This document shows positions 1 to 6,518 of a stretch of 7,576 nucleotides of DNA, in pieces (position 1 is the stretch's first letter; each line of letters opens with the position of its first letter). The stretch covers positions 8,765-16,340 of the forward strand of contig DPHD01000026.1 in assembly GCA_003523085.1 (NCBI GenBank), in the 5' to 3' direction. A program made the position numbers and the translations under genes. The DNA comes from Oceanospirillaceae bacterium (GTDB lineage Bacteria; Pseudomonadota; Gammaproteobacteria; Pseudomonadales; Balneatricaceae). The notes under the pieces were generated by a model that worked only from the letters and a program-made list of their open reading frames with translations, ran no database searches and was not told the DNA's origin.

Positions 1-602
1 CCGGTTTTTTGGCCGTCCCATACTGGGGCTAAGAAACTCACACCATTTTCTTTGAGCGGCACAAGTTTTGGCACGTCACCTTGAGCGACTCGTACATACT
101 CATCTAGGCCTTCAATAGCGCGCATTTTGCCGTCATTCTTGAGCAAAATATTCAGCTCAGGCAGCAACTCATTAATCGCCGCCAACAAGGCTTCTAATAG
201 CAATTCAATGCCAGCATTCGATACTTGTATCACAATGACGTCGCCAAAGCGGTCAATCACCAAACCCGGCAAGCCGTCACTGTCACCATAAACCCAACGA
301 TAACAGTGGTCGTAAAACAAGGCTTCTCGGCTAGCCAAGGCTGACTTTAAGCGGCTTTTTAAACGTTCTTGAGTTAACGGCTGGCCTGCTTTGCGGCTCA
401 CCAAACGGCCGCAAATCAACTGCTTAGGATTAATGATGGCGGTACCTAAGGGTTTGCCTTTGGCGTCCAACACATCCACCTGCTCACCTGCTACAAAACT
501 CTGTAGTGGTGACTTGCCAACGTCAACTTCGTTGCTATAAATCCACAAATGGCCTTGGCGTAGGCGTCGGTCGGATTTAGCTTTAAGAATTAAATTAGGC
601 AT
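1..602 (-). CDS. rlmI: RlmI-type class I SAM-dependent 23S rRNA (cytosine) methyltransferase, N-terminal part (3' end outside window)
   Basis: The minus-strand frame starts at ATG 602-600 and stays open to the window edge: 200 codons of a family usually near 400. The protein begins MPNLILKAKSDRRL and continues with a GHLWIYSNEV motif, typical of the N-terminal PUA RNA-binding domain (about residues 2-80). It then has YGDSDGLPGLVIDRFGD (about residues 105-121), the linker signature of the RlmI/YccW family, and ends in GQKTG, the start of the conserved QKTG-(F/Y)-x-D-Q segment just before the Rossmann methyltransferase domain. Catalytic cysteines and the SAM site lie beyond the edge. Known RlmI makes m5C1962 in 23S rRNA; applying that exact site here is inference, since the family has several subgroups. 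The start codon directly abuts the gcvH stop (0 bp) and no good Shine-Dalgarno is visible, so it probably depends on reinitiation after gcvH translation. Confidence 0.85.
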   Translation of the reverse strand, partial: MPNLILKAKSDRRLRQGHLWIYSNEVDVGKSPLQSFVAGEQVDVLDAKGKPLGTAIINPKQLICGRLVSRKAGQPLTQERLKSRLKSALASREALFYDHCYRWVYGDSDGLPGLVIDRFGDVIVIQVSNAGIELLLEALLAAINELLPELNILLKNDGKMRAIEGLDEYVRVAQGDVPKLVPLKENGVSFLAPVWDGQKT

Positions 603-992
603 TTATTCGTCGTCACATAAAGCACTGTAGGCATCCGCATCAAGCAAGCCTTGCAACTCTGCTACATTGCTTAGGCGTATCTTTAACAGCCATGCATCGC
701 CGTATGGGTCCGAGTTAACCAACTCTGGGTCATCATCCAACTGTTCGTTCACTTCGATGACTTCGCCTGACACGGGGGCAAATAAATCAGAGGCGGCTTT
801 GACCGATTCAATAACGCCAAATTCATCTTCTGATGCAAGCTCTGCACCCACCTCTGGCAGCTCAACAAACACCACGTCACCAAGCTGCTCTTGAGCGAAA
901 TCGGTGACACCAATGGTAACGGTGCCATCACCTTCATTGCGAATCCATTCGTGGCTAGCTACATACTGCAAACCTTGGGGTAAAGTGCTCAT
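603..992 (-). CDS. gcvH: Glycine cleavage system H protein (lipoyl carrier)
   Basis: This is a complete 129-residue H protein, the usual family length. H protein carries the aminomethyl group from the P protein (glycine decarboxylase) to the T protein on a lipoyl arm, and is reoxidised by the L protein, in the cytoplasm. The start reads SHEWIRNEGDGTVTIGVTDFAQEQLGDVVFVELP-like sequence, typical of GcvH, and the lipoylation motif is ESVKAASD, with the modified lysine at residue 65. The start at 992-990 has a good AAGGA Shine-Dalgarno at 1004-1000 inside the end of ubiI. The gap to the ubiI stop is only 3 bp, leaving no room for a glycine riboswitch or its own conventional promoter directly upstream. 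Neither gcvT nor gcvP is present in the window, so its partners must be elsewhere or beyond the left edge. H protein can also serve as a relay in lipoate transfer to other enzymes in some organisms. Confidence 0.97.
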   Translation of the reverse strand: MSTLPQGLQYVASHEWIRNEGDGTVTIGVTDFAQEQLGDVVFVELPEVGAELASEDEFGVIESVKAASDLFAPVSGEVIEVNEQLDDDPELVNSDPYGDAWLLKIRLSNVAELQGLLDADAYSALCDDE

Positions 993-995
993 TGT

Positions 996-2282
996 TTATT
1001 CCTTATTGCTGGTGTTTTTGGAAAAAAAGGGGGGGTATGTGGTTTTTGGCGCTTGAGACAAAGGCGGTAAGTGTGGCCCTACACCCATGGCCTGTTGCGC
1101 TAAATGTTGTTTAATAGGGCTGAGTTTTTGCACCCAATTCATACCGCTGTTGCGAACTAAACTCAGCAGTGGGTGCTGATTGCCAAATAAACGGGCAAAA
1201 CTTTCCATCAGCGCCATCATGCGTAGGTTATCGCTACGCCTTAACTGCTGGTATTTTTCTAACACCGGTAAGCTGGCTAGGTCTTGGCCGTTATCGCGGG
1301 CTTGTTCTAAAGTCAGTACCAAGGCGGCCACATCTAACAAACCTAGATTAACACCTTGGCCTGCGAGGGGGTGAATGGTATGGGCCGCATCCCCCACCAG
1401 CACCAAACCGGGTTGTACATAACGTTTGGCATGACGCTGACGCAAGGCAATCACATGGCGTGGGTCGGTGGCTAATACCGGCCCTAGTTTGCCCTCAAAA
1501 GCGCTACTCAAGGCTTGGCAAAACTCACCTTCGGGCAATGCCTGCATAGCTTGAGCCGCCGCCTGAGGCTGCGACCAAACAATTGAACAATAGTGCGCTT
1601 GCGGGTCTGTGTCTGGGCTGGATAACGGTAAAAATGCCAAAATACCGTTTTCAGTAAAGCGCTGCCAAGCCGTGTTAACATGATCTTGGGTGACTTTAAC
1701 GCGAGTTACTAAAGCATGATGTGGGTAATCCCACTCCCGTGTTGGTAAGCCAGCTAACTGGCGTATTTTTGAGTTGGCGCCGTCGGCTCCTACCACTACA
1801 TCAGCGGTGATCTGTTCACCGTTGGCCAAACTCAAGCACCGTGGCGCAACGTCTTGGGGGCTCATATCAACAATTTTTGTTTGCTCAAACAAGGTGTAGG
1901 TCTTAGATGCTAAGCACTGGTGCAAGGCACTGGTAATGGTACGATTTTCTAGAATATGACCCAAGTAAGGCAAGTGTTGTTCGGCGGCGGTAAACTCCAG
2001 CTCACCGGTACCGCAACCATCCCACACCTGCATGGCTTGGTAGGGCTGTAGTCGTTGCATAGACTCAATCAGTGGCCACGCGCCTAAATGAGTTAACAGA
2101 TTCTGTGAGGCCAAGCTCAAGGCCGAAACTCGGGGATCGACATCATCTTGTGGCCAGTCACTGGAGCAATCGAGCTGGCCGGCTTCCACTAACGCCACCT
2201 TAAACCCAGCATCCACCAAACCACAGGTAAGGCTCGCACCCACCATACCAGCGCCCACCACCACAATGTCGAAATGGCTCAT
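996..2282 (-). CDS. ubiI: FAD-dependent ubiquinone hydroxylase, UbiI (VisC) type
   Basis: A 428-residue flavoprotein monooxygenase of the UbiH/UbiF/VisC family, close to the usual 400 residues. Visible motifs: dinucleotide-binding GAGMVG (residues 10-15) with acidic E33 closing the first beta-alpha-beta unit; DPRVSALS (49-56); DG motif VVGADGANSKIR (163-174); and GD motif VLVGDAAHTIHPLAGQGVNL (294-313) that binds the FAD ribityl chain. Keeping GD in that last motif, together with its position after ubiH, supports UbiI over UbiH. UbiI performs the O2-dependent C5 hydroxylation of the polyprenylphenol ring in ubiquinone synthesis, on a membrane-associated Ubi complex. Its start overlaps the ubiH stop in an ATGA (2282-2279), implying coupled translation. 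The C-terminal tail is encoded across a C7-T7 homopolymer pair (plus strand A7G7, 1022-1035). In some lineages one such enzyme covers two ring positions, so exact regioselectivity is inferred. Confidence 0.9.
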   Translation of the reverse strand: MSHFDIVVVGAGMVGASLTCGLVDAGFKVALVEAGQLDCSSDWPQDDVDPRVSALSLASQNLLTHLGAWPLIESMQRLQPYQAMQVWDGCGTGELEFTAAEQHLPYLGHILENRTITSALHQCLASKTYTLFEQTKIVDMSPQDVAPRCLSLANGEQITADVVVGADGANSKIRQLAGLPTREWDYPHHALVTRVKVTQDHVNTAWQRFTENGILAFLPLSSPDTDPQAHYCSIVWSQPQAAAQAMQALPEGEFCQALSSAFEGKLGPVLATDPRHVIALRQRHAKRYVQPGLVLVGDAAHTIHPLAGQGVNLGLLDVAALVLTLEQARDNGQDLASLPVLEKYQQLRRSDNLRMMALMESFARLFGNQHPLLSLVRNSGMNWVQKLSPIKQHLAQQAMGVGPHLPPLSQAPKTTYPPFFSKNTSNKE

Positions 2283-3595
2283 GTCACACGCTCGCTAGCC
2301 ACAGTAGCGGCAGGCAGAGGTAACACTTGGGCTAAGGGCACATCAAGCCCCATGGCAGCGCGGGTAAATACTGTTTTCACTAACGGCACTTGTTGCATGG
2401 TGAGCAAGCCCAATTGGCGTACGATGGAATAGTGAGGTTTGCGACTAGAAAACAGTTTCATGACTTTATCACTGGCACCAATGACACGGTTTTGATCCCA
2501 TTGTCTGGCCTCAACAAACTGATTGAGGTTAGCTAAATCACCTAACGGAAGGTCGCTTTTACAGGCTTTTAAAATAGCTTCGGCCAAGGCGAAACTGCCT
2601 CTTAAAGCCAGATTAAAACCCTGCCCAGCGATAGGGTGTAAGGTATGGGCTGCGTTACCAATGACCGCCATGCCCTGACGAGCCTGCTCTTGAGCCACGC
2701 TCATGCTTAAGGGGTACACCTGGCGATCACCAATAGCGCGAAATTCGCCCATGGGGTAACCCACCTGCTGCTGAATCTCTTGCAACAGGTCAGCATCGTT
2801 CATCTGCTCTAATTGCTGCTGCCGCGCTAGTGGCTGAGTCCACACTAAGGCCACCCGATGACGGCTGCCTGGGTCACTTAGGTGATCAATCAAGGGTAAT
2901 AACGCCACGGGGCCAGATGAGGTAAAGCGTTCGCATGCCAACCCTTGGTGCGGCTGCTCCAGCTCAAGGTTAGCCACCAAGGCCACTTGATCATAACTAT
3001 GGACACGATCAAACATGCCTAACTGCTGACGCAATTGAGAGCGGCCACCGTCGGCCATAACAATAAGCTCAGCGGTAAGGGTGATTGGCGGCGCTGTATC
3101 GCCATCTGTTTGACGTTGATAAATCAACTGACTGTGCTGGCGCGCGTTGTCGATTGACACCACCTGTGCTTGATCAATCAAATCCACAAAGCCACTACAG
3201 CGTTGCTGTATTTGCTGCAAAAAAACGTGCCCTAAGGCTTGGTTTTGGATTACATAACCCAAGGCTTCACGCTGCATGCTGTGCGCGCACATATCGCTCT
3301 TCCAGGGTTGTCCTTGATCGCTAACCTGAATATTACTAATGGCTTGAGCGTGTTCGCTCAGGTGTTGCCACAAACCAATGCTATGCAATAAATTGCGGCT
3401 GCCGTACGCCAACGCCGTCGCTCGGCCATCCAATACGCCGCCAGCGGTAGGGGTTGTGCCTTCAATTTTGGCGGCATCCAATATCGCAATTTTTAAGCCA
3501 TAGGTTTGAGCAATACCCGCCACCGCCAGACACAAGCTCGCGCCGACTAAGCCGCCACCTACAATCACAATGTCGTAGCTTTGACAGTCTGTCAT
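2279..3595 (-). CDS. ubiH: FAD-dependent ubiquinone hydroxylase, UbiH type (2-polyprenyl-6-methoxyphenol hydroxylase)
   Basis: A 438-residue paralogue of the next gene. It has the FAD-binding GGGLVG (residues 13-18) and D40 at the end of the second strand; GRATALAYGS (57-66, matching the D-x-R-x-x-ALS region); the DG motif MADGGRSQLR (180-189); and the C-terminal motif VIGNAAHTLHPIAGQGFNLALRG (311-333). The asparagine N314 in place of the usual aspartate of the GD motif is also found in E. coli UbiH, which supports this assignment. UbiH hydroxylates ring position C1 in aerobic ubiquinone synthesis. It overlaps pepP by 4 bp (ATGA at 3595-3592) and ubiI by 4 bp, and no strong Shine-Dalgarno precedes it, so translation is probably coupled to pepP. 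The order pepP-ubiH-ubiI is the conserved gammaproteobacterial one. Confidence is high for family and good for the specific paralogue. Confidence 0.92.
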   Translation of the reverse strand: MTDCQSYDIVIVGGGLVGASLCLAVAGIAQTYGLKIAILDAAKIEGTTPTAGGVLDGRATALAYGSRNLLHSIGLWQHLSEHAQAISNIQVSDQGQPWKSDMCAHSMQREALGYVIQNQALGHVFLQQIQQRCSGFVDLIDQAQVVSIDNARQHSQLIYQRQTDGDTAPPITLTAELIVMADGGRSQLRQQLGMFDRVHSYDQVALVANLELEQPHQGLACERFTSSGPVALLPLIDHLSDPGSRHRVALVWTQPLARQQQLEQMNDADLLQEIQQQVGYPMGEFRAIGDRQVYPLSMSVAQEQARQGMAVIGNAAHTLHPIAGQGFNLALRGSFALAEAILKACKSDLPLGDLANLNQFVEARQWDQNRVIGASDKVMKLFSSRKPHYSIVRQLGLLTMQQVPLVKTVFTRAAMGLDVPLAQVLPLPAATVASERVT

Positions 3596-4908
3596 GCGCT
3601 AGCCATCAGCGCTTCAATGTCGGCCACGGTGACTGGCAAGGCTTGAGTTAAATTTCGATAGCCGTCCGACGTGATGAGTATATTGTCTTCAATGCGAACA
3701 CCAATACCACGCCACTGCGGGTCAATGGTTTCATCTTCGGGGTCAATGTAGAGTCCAGGCTCTACGGTGGTCACCATGCCAACTTCTAACGGCCGCGACT
3801 CACCATCGAGCTTATAAATGCCCACATCATGCACATCCATACCTAACCAGTGGCCGATGTTGTGCATGTAATACTTACGATAGCTTTGCTCGTCTATGTT
3901 TTTATCAAGGCTGCCTTCTAGCAGCCCCAAGTCCAACAATCCTTGGGTCATTACCGCCACTGCTGCTGCTTGCATTGCACTAAACCGCGTGCCCGGCTTA
4001 ATCACCGCTAGAGCCGCTTGATGAGCCGCTAACACCAGTTCATAAATGGCCTTTTGTGGCGCAGTAAAACGGCCACTAACTGGGAAAGTGCGGGTAATAT
4101 CCGCCGCATAATGATCTAGTTCACAACCCGCATCAATGAGTACTAAATCGCCGCCCTGCAAGGTTTGATCGTTATTGGTGTAGTGCAAAATACAGGCATT
4201 GTCACCGCCTGCAACAATCGAACCATAGGCCACCCGCGCACTGCCTTGCACGGCAAACTCATGATGTACTTCTGCAGCCAGTTGGTATTCGTTCATGCCA
4301 ACCTTGCACATGCTCATGGCGCGTTTATGGGCGGCCACGCTAATGTTACAAGCGGCCTGCATTTGGGCTATTTCGGCATCGGACTTAAGCAGACGCATCG
4401 CGTCTAACAAAGGATCTAAGTCGGCCAAGTGCGTGGGGCATTGTTTGCCCTGTCGGCTCAGAGCACGCAACTGCTGCAAGCTACGCTGCACCAACTGTTG
4501 AGTATCTTCGCGGCTAAAACAGTAAAGCACCTGGCTGGCGTTATCTAATAATTCAATCAACTTTTCTGCCAGCGTATCAATGGCAAAGGCTTGATCTATA
4601 TTGAGGGCTGCAGGGGCAGCCTCTACACCTAAACGGCGGCCATGCCAAATTTCTTGTAACTTGTCTTTGCTACGGCAAAATACGCTGCTGACCGGGCCCG
4701 TAGCCTGGTTGCTAAGCACTAATACGGCGTCTGACTCTAAAAAACCACATAAGTATTGAAAGTTGCTGTTTTGACGGTAGTCTTGCTCCACATCGCCGTT
4801 GCGGATTTGGCTAGCCGCAGCTTGGATCAACACCACGGCACCTGCCGGTAGTTGAGCCAGCAATTGTTGTCGGCGTTGAGCATATTCAACAGTTGGAAGT
4901 TTAAGCAT
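3592..4908 (-). CDS. pepP: Xaa-Pro aminopeptidase (aminopeptidase P)
   Basis: A 438-residue metallopeptidase of family M24B, almost the same length as E. coli PepP (441). It removes an N-terminal residue that precedes proline, using two Mn ions, in the cytoplasm. The N-terminal domain (residues 1-170) contains RNGDVEQDYRQNSNFQYLCGF, typical of the AMP_N domain. The C-terminal pita-bread domain shows all five metal ligands: D259 in LVLIDAG, D270 in AADITRTFP, H353 in HNIGHWLGMDVHD, E383 in VTTVEPGLYI and E407 in GVRIEDN. The substrate-binding H242 (LHYTNN) is also present. The start at 4908 is preceded by an AAAGG Shine-Dalgarno (4921-4917) that overlaps the ygfB stop; the gap to ygfB is 11 bp. 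The 3' end overlaps ubiH by 4 bp. Why a prolyl peptidase is linked to ubiquinone genes is not evident from the sequence, but the linkage is old and conserved. Confidence 0.97.
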   Translation of the reverse strand: MLKLPTVEYAQRRQQLLAQLPAGAVVLIQAAASQIRNGDVEQDYRQNSNFQYLCGFLESDAVLVLSNQATGPVSSVFCRSKDKLQEIWHGRRLGVEAAPAALNIDQAFAIDTLAEKLIELLDNASQVLYCFSREDTQQLVQRSLQQLRALSRQGKQCPTHLADLDPLLDAMRLLKSDAEIAQMQAACNISVAAHKRAMSMCKVGMNEYQLAAEVHHEFAVQGSARVAYGSIVAGGDNACILHYTNNDQTLQGGDLVLIDAGCELDHYAADITRTFPVSGRFTAPQKAIYELVLAAHQAALAVIKPGTRFSAMQAAAVAVMTQGLLDLGLLEGSLDKNIDEQSYRKYYMHNIGHWLGMDVHDVGIYKLDGESRPLEVGMVTTVEPGLYIDPEDETIDPQWRGIGVRIEDNILITSDGYRNLTQALPVTVADIEALMASA

Positions 4909-4919
4909 AGTGCGTGCCT

Positions 4920-5525
4920 TTAATGCAATTGGCTGGGTGGCGTACGTGGTTGTTCGTCGGACGCTAAATTGAACTCTGCAAACACCATCATAGCAGCCAA
5001 ACGCACATATTCTACCAACTCTATATAACTGGTTTCTGCACTATCTTCGGCTGCATCTTCGTCTTCATCATCGGTATCAAAAGACACTTGGGCGATATTA
5101 GCCAAGTCTTCCATGGAATCGGTAATTTCGCTCGACAGTTTTTGTTTAGTACGATCAAAACCTAAGCCAAAGCCACTCAAGAAGCCACTACACCATGCTC
5201 CCAGTGATTCAGTTCTGGCGGCAAGTTCAGTGTCATCTTCTGGCAATAACAACTGGAATCCAAAATCGGCCTGTTGCAGCTGAGCTAAGGCAATGTCATA
5301 CAAACCCACTAATTCGGCTTTGTCATCATCATCTTCTAATTCTTGCACGTCCAAATGGGCCACCACCATGGCGAGCCAGGCTTCGGCGTCCGCACGAATG
5401 CCAGCCGCCAATTGTCCGGCCAACAAGCCGTGCAATTCCGAGGGTGTACCAAAGGCACCGAGCTCTACAAACATGTCGGCAAAGTCATCAAATATGTAGT
5501 TTATCTTGGGCGTAGTGTCGGTCAT
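4920..5525 (-). CDS. ygfB: YgfB / UPF0149 family protein
   Basis: A 201-residue protein of the UPF0149 (YgfB/YecA) family. Typical features: TPSELHGLLAGQLAAG (residues 27-42), GAWCSGFLSGFGLGFD (109-124), and a late helix IELVEYVRLAAMMVFAEFN (168-186). An acidic stretch DTDDEDEDAAEDSAE (150-164) makes the C-terminal half strongly negative. I chose ATG 5525-5523; a TTG 15 bp farther upstream (5540) is in frame but has no Shine-Dalgarno, and the shorter form fits the family start better. Biochemical role is not established in general; in Pseudomonas aeruginosa YgfB has been reported to act as a regulator antagonising the AlpA pathway, which may or may not apply here. It is first in the ygfB-pepP-ubiH-ubiI-gcvH-rlmI cluster and is divergent from the zapA unit. 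A perfect TATAAT lies 45-50 bp upstream. Confidence 0.93.
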   Translation of the reverse strand: MTDTTPKINYIFDDFADMFVELGAFGTPSELHGLLAGQLAAGIRADAEAWLAMVVAHLDVQELEDDDDKAELVGLYDIALAQLQQADFGFQLLLPEDDTELAARTESLGAWCSGFLSGFGLGFDRTKQKLSSEITDSMEDLANIAQVSFDTDDEDEDAAEDSAETSYIELVEYVRLAAMMVFAEFNLASDEQPRTPPSQLH

Positions 5526-5569
5526 TGATGTCGCTCGCAAAGCTAATAATAAGGTTGAATAAGCCTGCC

Positions 5570-5575
5570 ATTATA
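5570..5575 (-). promoter_or_regulatory. Candidate -10 element for the ygfB-pepP-ubiH-ubiI-gcvH-rlmI operon
   Basis: Read on the minus strand, these six bases are a perfect TATAAT. A transcript would start near 5563, giving a leader of about 38 nt before the ygfB ATG at 5525. No good match to TTGACA is visible 16-18 bp upstream (around 5592-5599), so the promoter may need an activator or be of moderate strength. It is the only convincing promoter I see for the six-gene cluster. Confidence 0.55.
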
Positions 5576-5633
5576 CCTGAGATAACGGCATTCTCTAGAC
5601 TTTTGCTGAGGCTAACTAGACAGGGGCGTAATT

Positions 5634-5642
5634 TACTATAAA
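5634..5642 (+). promoter_or_regulatory. Candidate -10 element for the coiled-coil gene/zapA unit
   Basis: The plus strand contains overlapping TACTAT (5634-5639) and TATAAA (5637-5642), either of which could be a -10 hexamer about 25-30 bp before the first gene at 5665. No clear -35 is seen. With the opposing TATAAT at 5570-5575 this makes 5526-5664 a compact divergent promoter region. This is a weak call based on sequence match and position only. Confidence 0.35.
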
Positions 5643-5664
5643 ATCAGTAGCCTTAACTTCTCCG

Positions 5665-5934
5665 ATGCAGACCATCATGTCGATAATCAATTCAGTGGTG
5701 CACCATACTGACCAGCTACTCACCCAGCATCGTCAGTTACAAATAAGCCACACTCAACTACAAGCACGTATTGCCGAGCTCGAGCACCAACTCGCCCAGC
5801 AACAACAAATCGCCGACACGCTTGCGCAATCTAACGATCAAGCCGGCCAACAAGAAATGCAGCAGGCCATAGAAGCAGACTTAACTTACCTGATTGGTTT
5901 ATTTGACAAGGCAGAGGTGTCCGACCATGAGTAA
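5665..5934 (+). CDS. Small coiled-coil protein upstream of zapA (possible ZapB-like / TIGR02449-position protein)
   Basis: An 89-residue hydrophilic protein, predicted almost entirely helical. Residues about 15-65 are rich in Q, L, E and H with heptad-like spacing of leucines and isoleucines (for example LQISHTQLQARIAELEHQLAQ), i.e. a coiled coil. The C-terminal tail, ADLTYLIGLFDKAEV, looks like an amphipathic helix. It has no signal peptide or membrane segment. Many gammaproteobacteria have a short coiled-coil protein (often labelled TIGR02449) directly upstream of zapA, and this gene sits in that position, but its sequence does not clearly match that family by eye. ATG 5665 is the longest start; ATG 5677 (MSIINS) is equally plausible, and neither has a strong Shine-Dalgarno. 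The stop overlaps the zapA start by 8 bp, so coupled synthesis and a role in cell division are reasonable inferences. Confidence 0.75.
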   Translation: MQTIMSIINSVVHHTDQLLTQHRQLQISHTQLQARIAELEHQLAQQQQIADTLAQSNDQAGQQEMQQAIEADLTYLIGLFDKAEVSDHE

Positions 5935-6205
5935 ACCACAAGCAGTACAAGTGTCCATCTTAGAGCAACACTACACCCTCACTTGCCCAGCAGGCAAAGA
6001 AGCAGCCCTACAACAAGCCGCCACTAATTTGGATTTTAAACTACGCGACATCAAAGCCTCCGGCAGAGTGATGGGTTTAGAGCGCATGGCGGTGATGGCA
6101 GGTCTCAACATGAGCGCCGAATTACTCGACTGCAAAGCACAATTGCAGACCTTAGAATTAGCCATGCAACAACTCGATCAGCGCCTTATTAGCGCGCTGG
6201 ATTAA
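5927..6205 (+). CDS. zapA: Cell division protein ZapA
   Basis: A 92-residue ZapA, the normal length for the gammaproteobacterial short form. ZapA binds FtsZ and cross-links protofilaments in the cytoplasmic Z-ring. Visible family features: an N-terminal beta segment (VQVSILEQHYTLTCPAGKEAAL, residues 7-28), then the helix with AATNLDFKLRDIKASGRVMGLERMAVMAGLNMSAELL (31-67), and a C-terminal coiled-coil helix (QLQTLELAMQQLDQRL) that forms dimers and tetramers. The start at 5927 is preceded by an AGAGG Shine-Dalgarno at 5913-5917 with 9 nt spacing; an upstream in-frame ATG (5894) would add 11 residues unlike any ZapA and is not used here. It overlaps the preceding coiled-coil gene by 8 bp and is followed about 56 bp later by the 6S RNA, the classic zapA-ssrS order. 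Confidence 0.95.
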   Translation: MSKPQAVQVSILEQHYTLTCPAGKEAALQQAATNLDFKLRDIKASGRVMGLERMAVMAGLNMSAELLDCKAQLQTLELAMQQLDQRLISALD

Positions 6206-6249
6206 TAACCCGTCACAAACTTTTTGTTCCATTCTGTAAAACACAGGCA

Positions 6250-6255
6250 TATACT
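6250..6255 (+). promoter_or_regulatory. Candidate -10 element of the 6S RNA promoter
   Basis: TATACT, one mismatch from consensus, ends 7-9 bp before the base where the 6S RNA closing stem begins, exactly where a -10 hexamer should be. No convincing TTGACA is found 16-18 bp upstream; the region is T-rich (6221-6233). Readthrough from zapA could also supply precursor RNA, as in relatives with more than one ssrS promoter. Confidence 0.55.
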
Positions 6256-6261
6256 AGCCCT

Positions 6262-6442
6262 AAGACTCCCTGTGGTGCCCGGCATTCGATAACGTCCTTG
6301 AGCCGATTCACTTTTATAGGGTGCTTCTCGCTTATGCTCTGTGCACGTCCGCTCGTCGGAACGCCTTCCGCCTAATCAGGAGCACCCACCTTGAACCTCC
6401 GGGTTCAGGGCAACCATTGGAACCGACACCTTGGGGAGTCCT
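6262..6442 (+). ncRNA. ssrS: 6S RNA (ssrS), global regulator of sigma70 RNA polymerase
   Basis: About 180 nt, the usual 6S length, directly after zapA as in other gammaproteobacteria. 6S RNA mimics an open promoter, traps the sigma70 holoenzyme in stationary phase and is released by templating short pRNAs. Seen in sequence: closing stem GACTCCC (6264-6270) with GGGAGTC (6434-6440), continued by GGTG (6274-6277) with CACC (6427-6430); the conserved CCTTGAGCCGAT on the 5' side (6296-6307); CACCTTGAACC on the 3' side (6387-6397) with hairpin TGAACC/GGTTCA (6392-6397/6402-6407); and a long apical stem from GGGTGCTTCT (6319-6328) with AGGAGCACCC (6378-6387). By alignment to E. coli, where pRNA starts at U44, the pRNA start should be U6307, position 44-46 here. 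The ends are approximate to a few bases. The 3' end is followed by CTTATTTC rather than a strong terminator. Confidence 0.95.
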
Positions 6443-6456
6443 TATTTCATTGCCCT

Positions 6457-6471
6457 GTAAAAGTCTGTAAA
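6457..6471 (+). promoter_or_regulatory. CpxR-binding site (CpxR box) upstream of cpxR
   Basis: The bases read GTAAA-AGTCT-GTAAA, a perfect match to the known CpxR recognition pattern GTAAA-N5-GTAAA, in the same orientation as cpxR. It sits 102 bp before the cpxR ATG and about 60-70 bp upstream of the likely transcription start. Presence of this motif ahead of a CpxR-type regulator indicates autoregulation, as known for cpxRA in enterics. It also starts only about 15 bp after the 6S RNA 3' end, so bound CpxR could in principle affect readthrough from ssrS. Confidence 0.85.
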
Positions 6472-6518
6472 ACCCTCCCGTTCCCGCCATACTCCACTGC
6501 TAAATGTGGCACAATTGA

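Noticed and set aside
5195..5515. Plus-strand open frames of 60-106 codons opposite ygfB, and similar ones opposite ubiI, ubiH and pepP
   Set aside because: They mirror well-supported genes on the other strand, have no recognisable domains and no ribosome binding sites.
5526..5540. Longer ygfB start at TTG 5540
   Set aside because: It adds only five residues, uses a rare start codon and has no Shine-Dalgarno; ATG 5525 fits the family better.
5894..5926. Longer zapA start at ATG 5894
   Set aside because: The extra 11 residues are unlike ZapA and are the out-of-frame reading of the upstream gene; ATG 5927 has a good Shine-Dalgarno.
6236..6240. Single GTAAA upstream of the 6S RNA -10 element as a possible second CpxR site
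   Set aside because: No second GTAAA lies ten bases away on either side; a lone half-site is expected by chance.
6434..6450. 6S closing stem followed by CTTATTTC as an intrinsic terminator
   Set aside because: The T tract is interrupted and the stem is the long-range closing helix rather than a compact hairpin; 6S 3' ends are usually made by processing.
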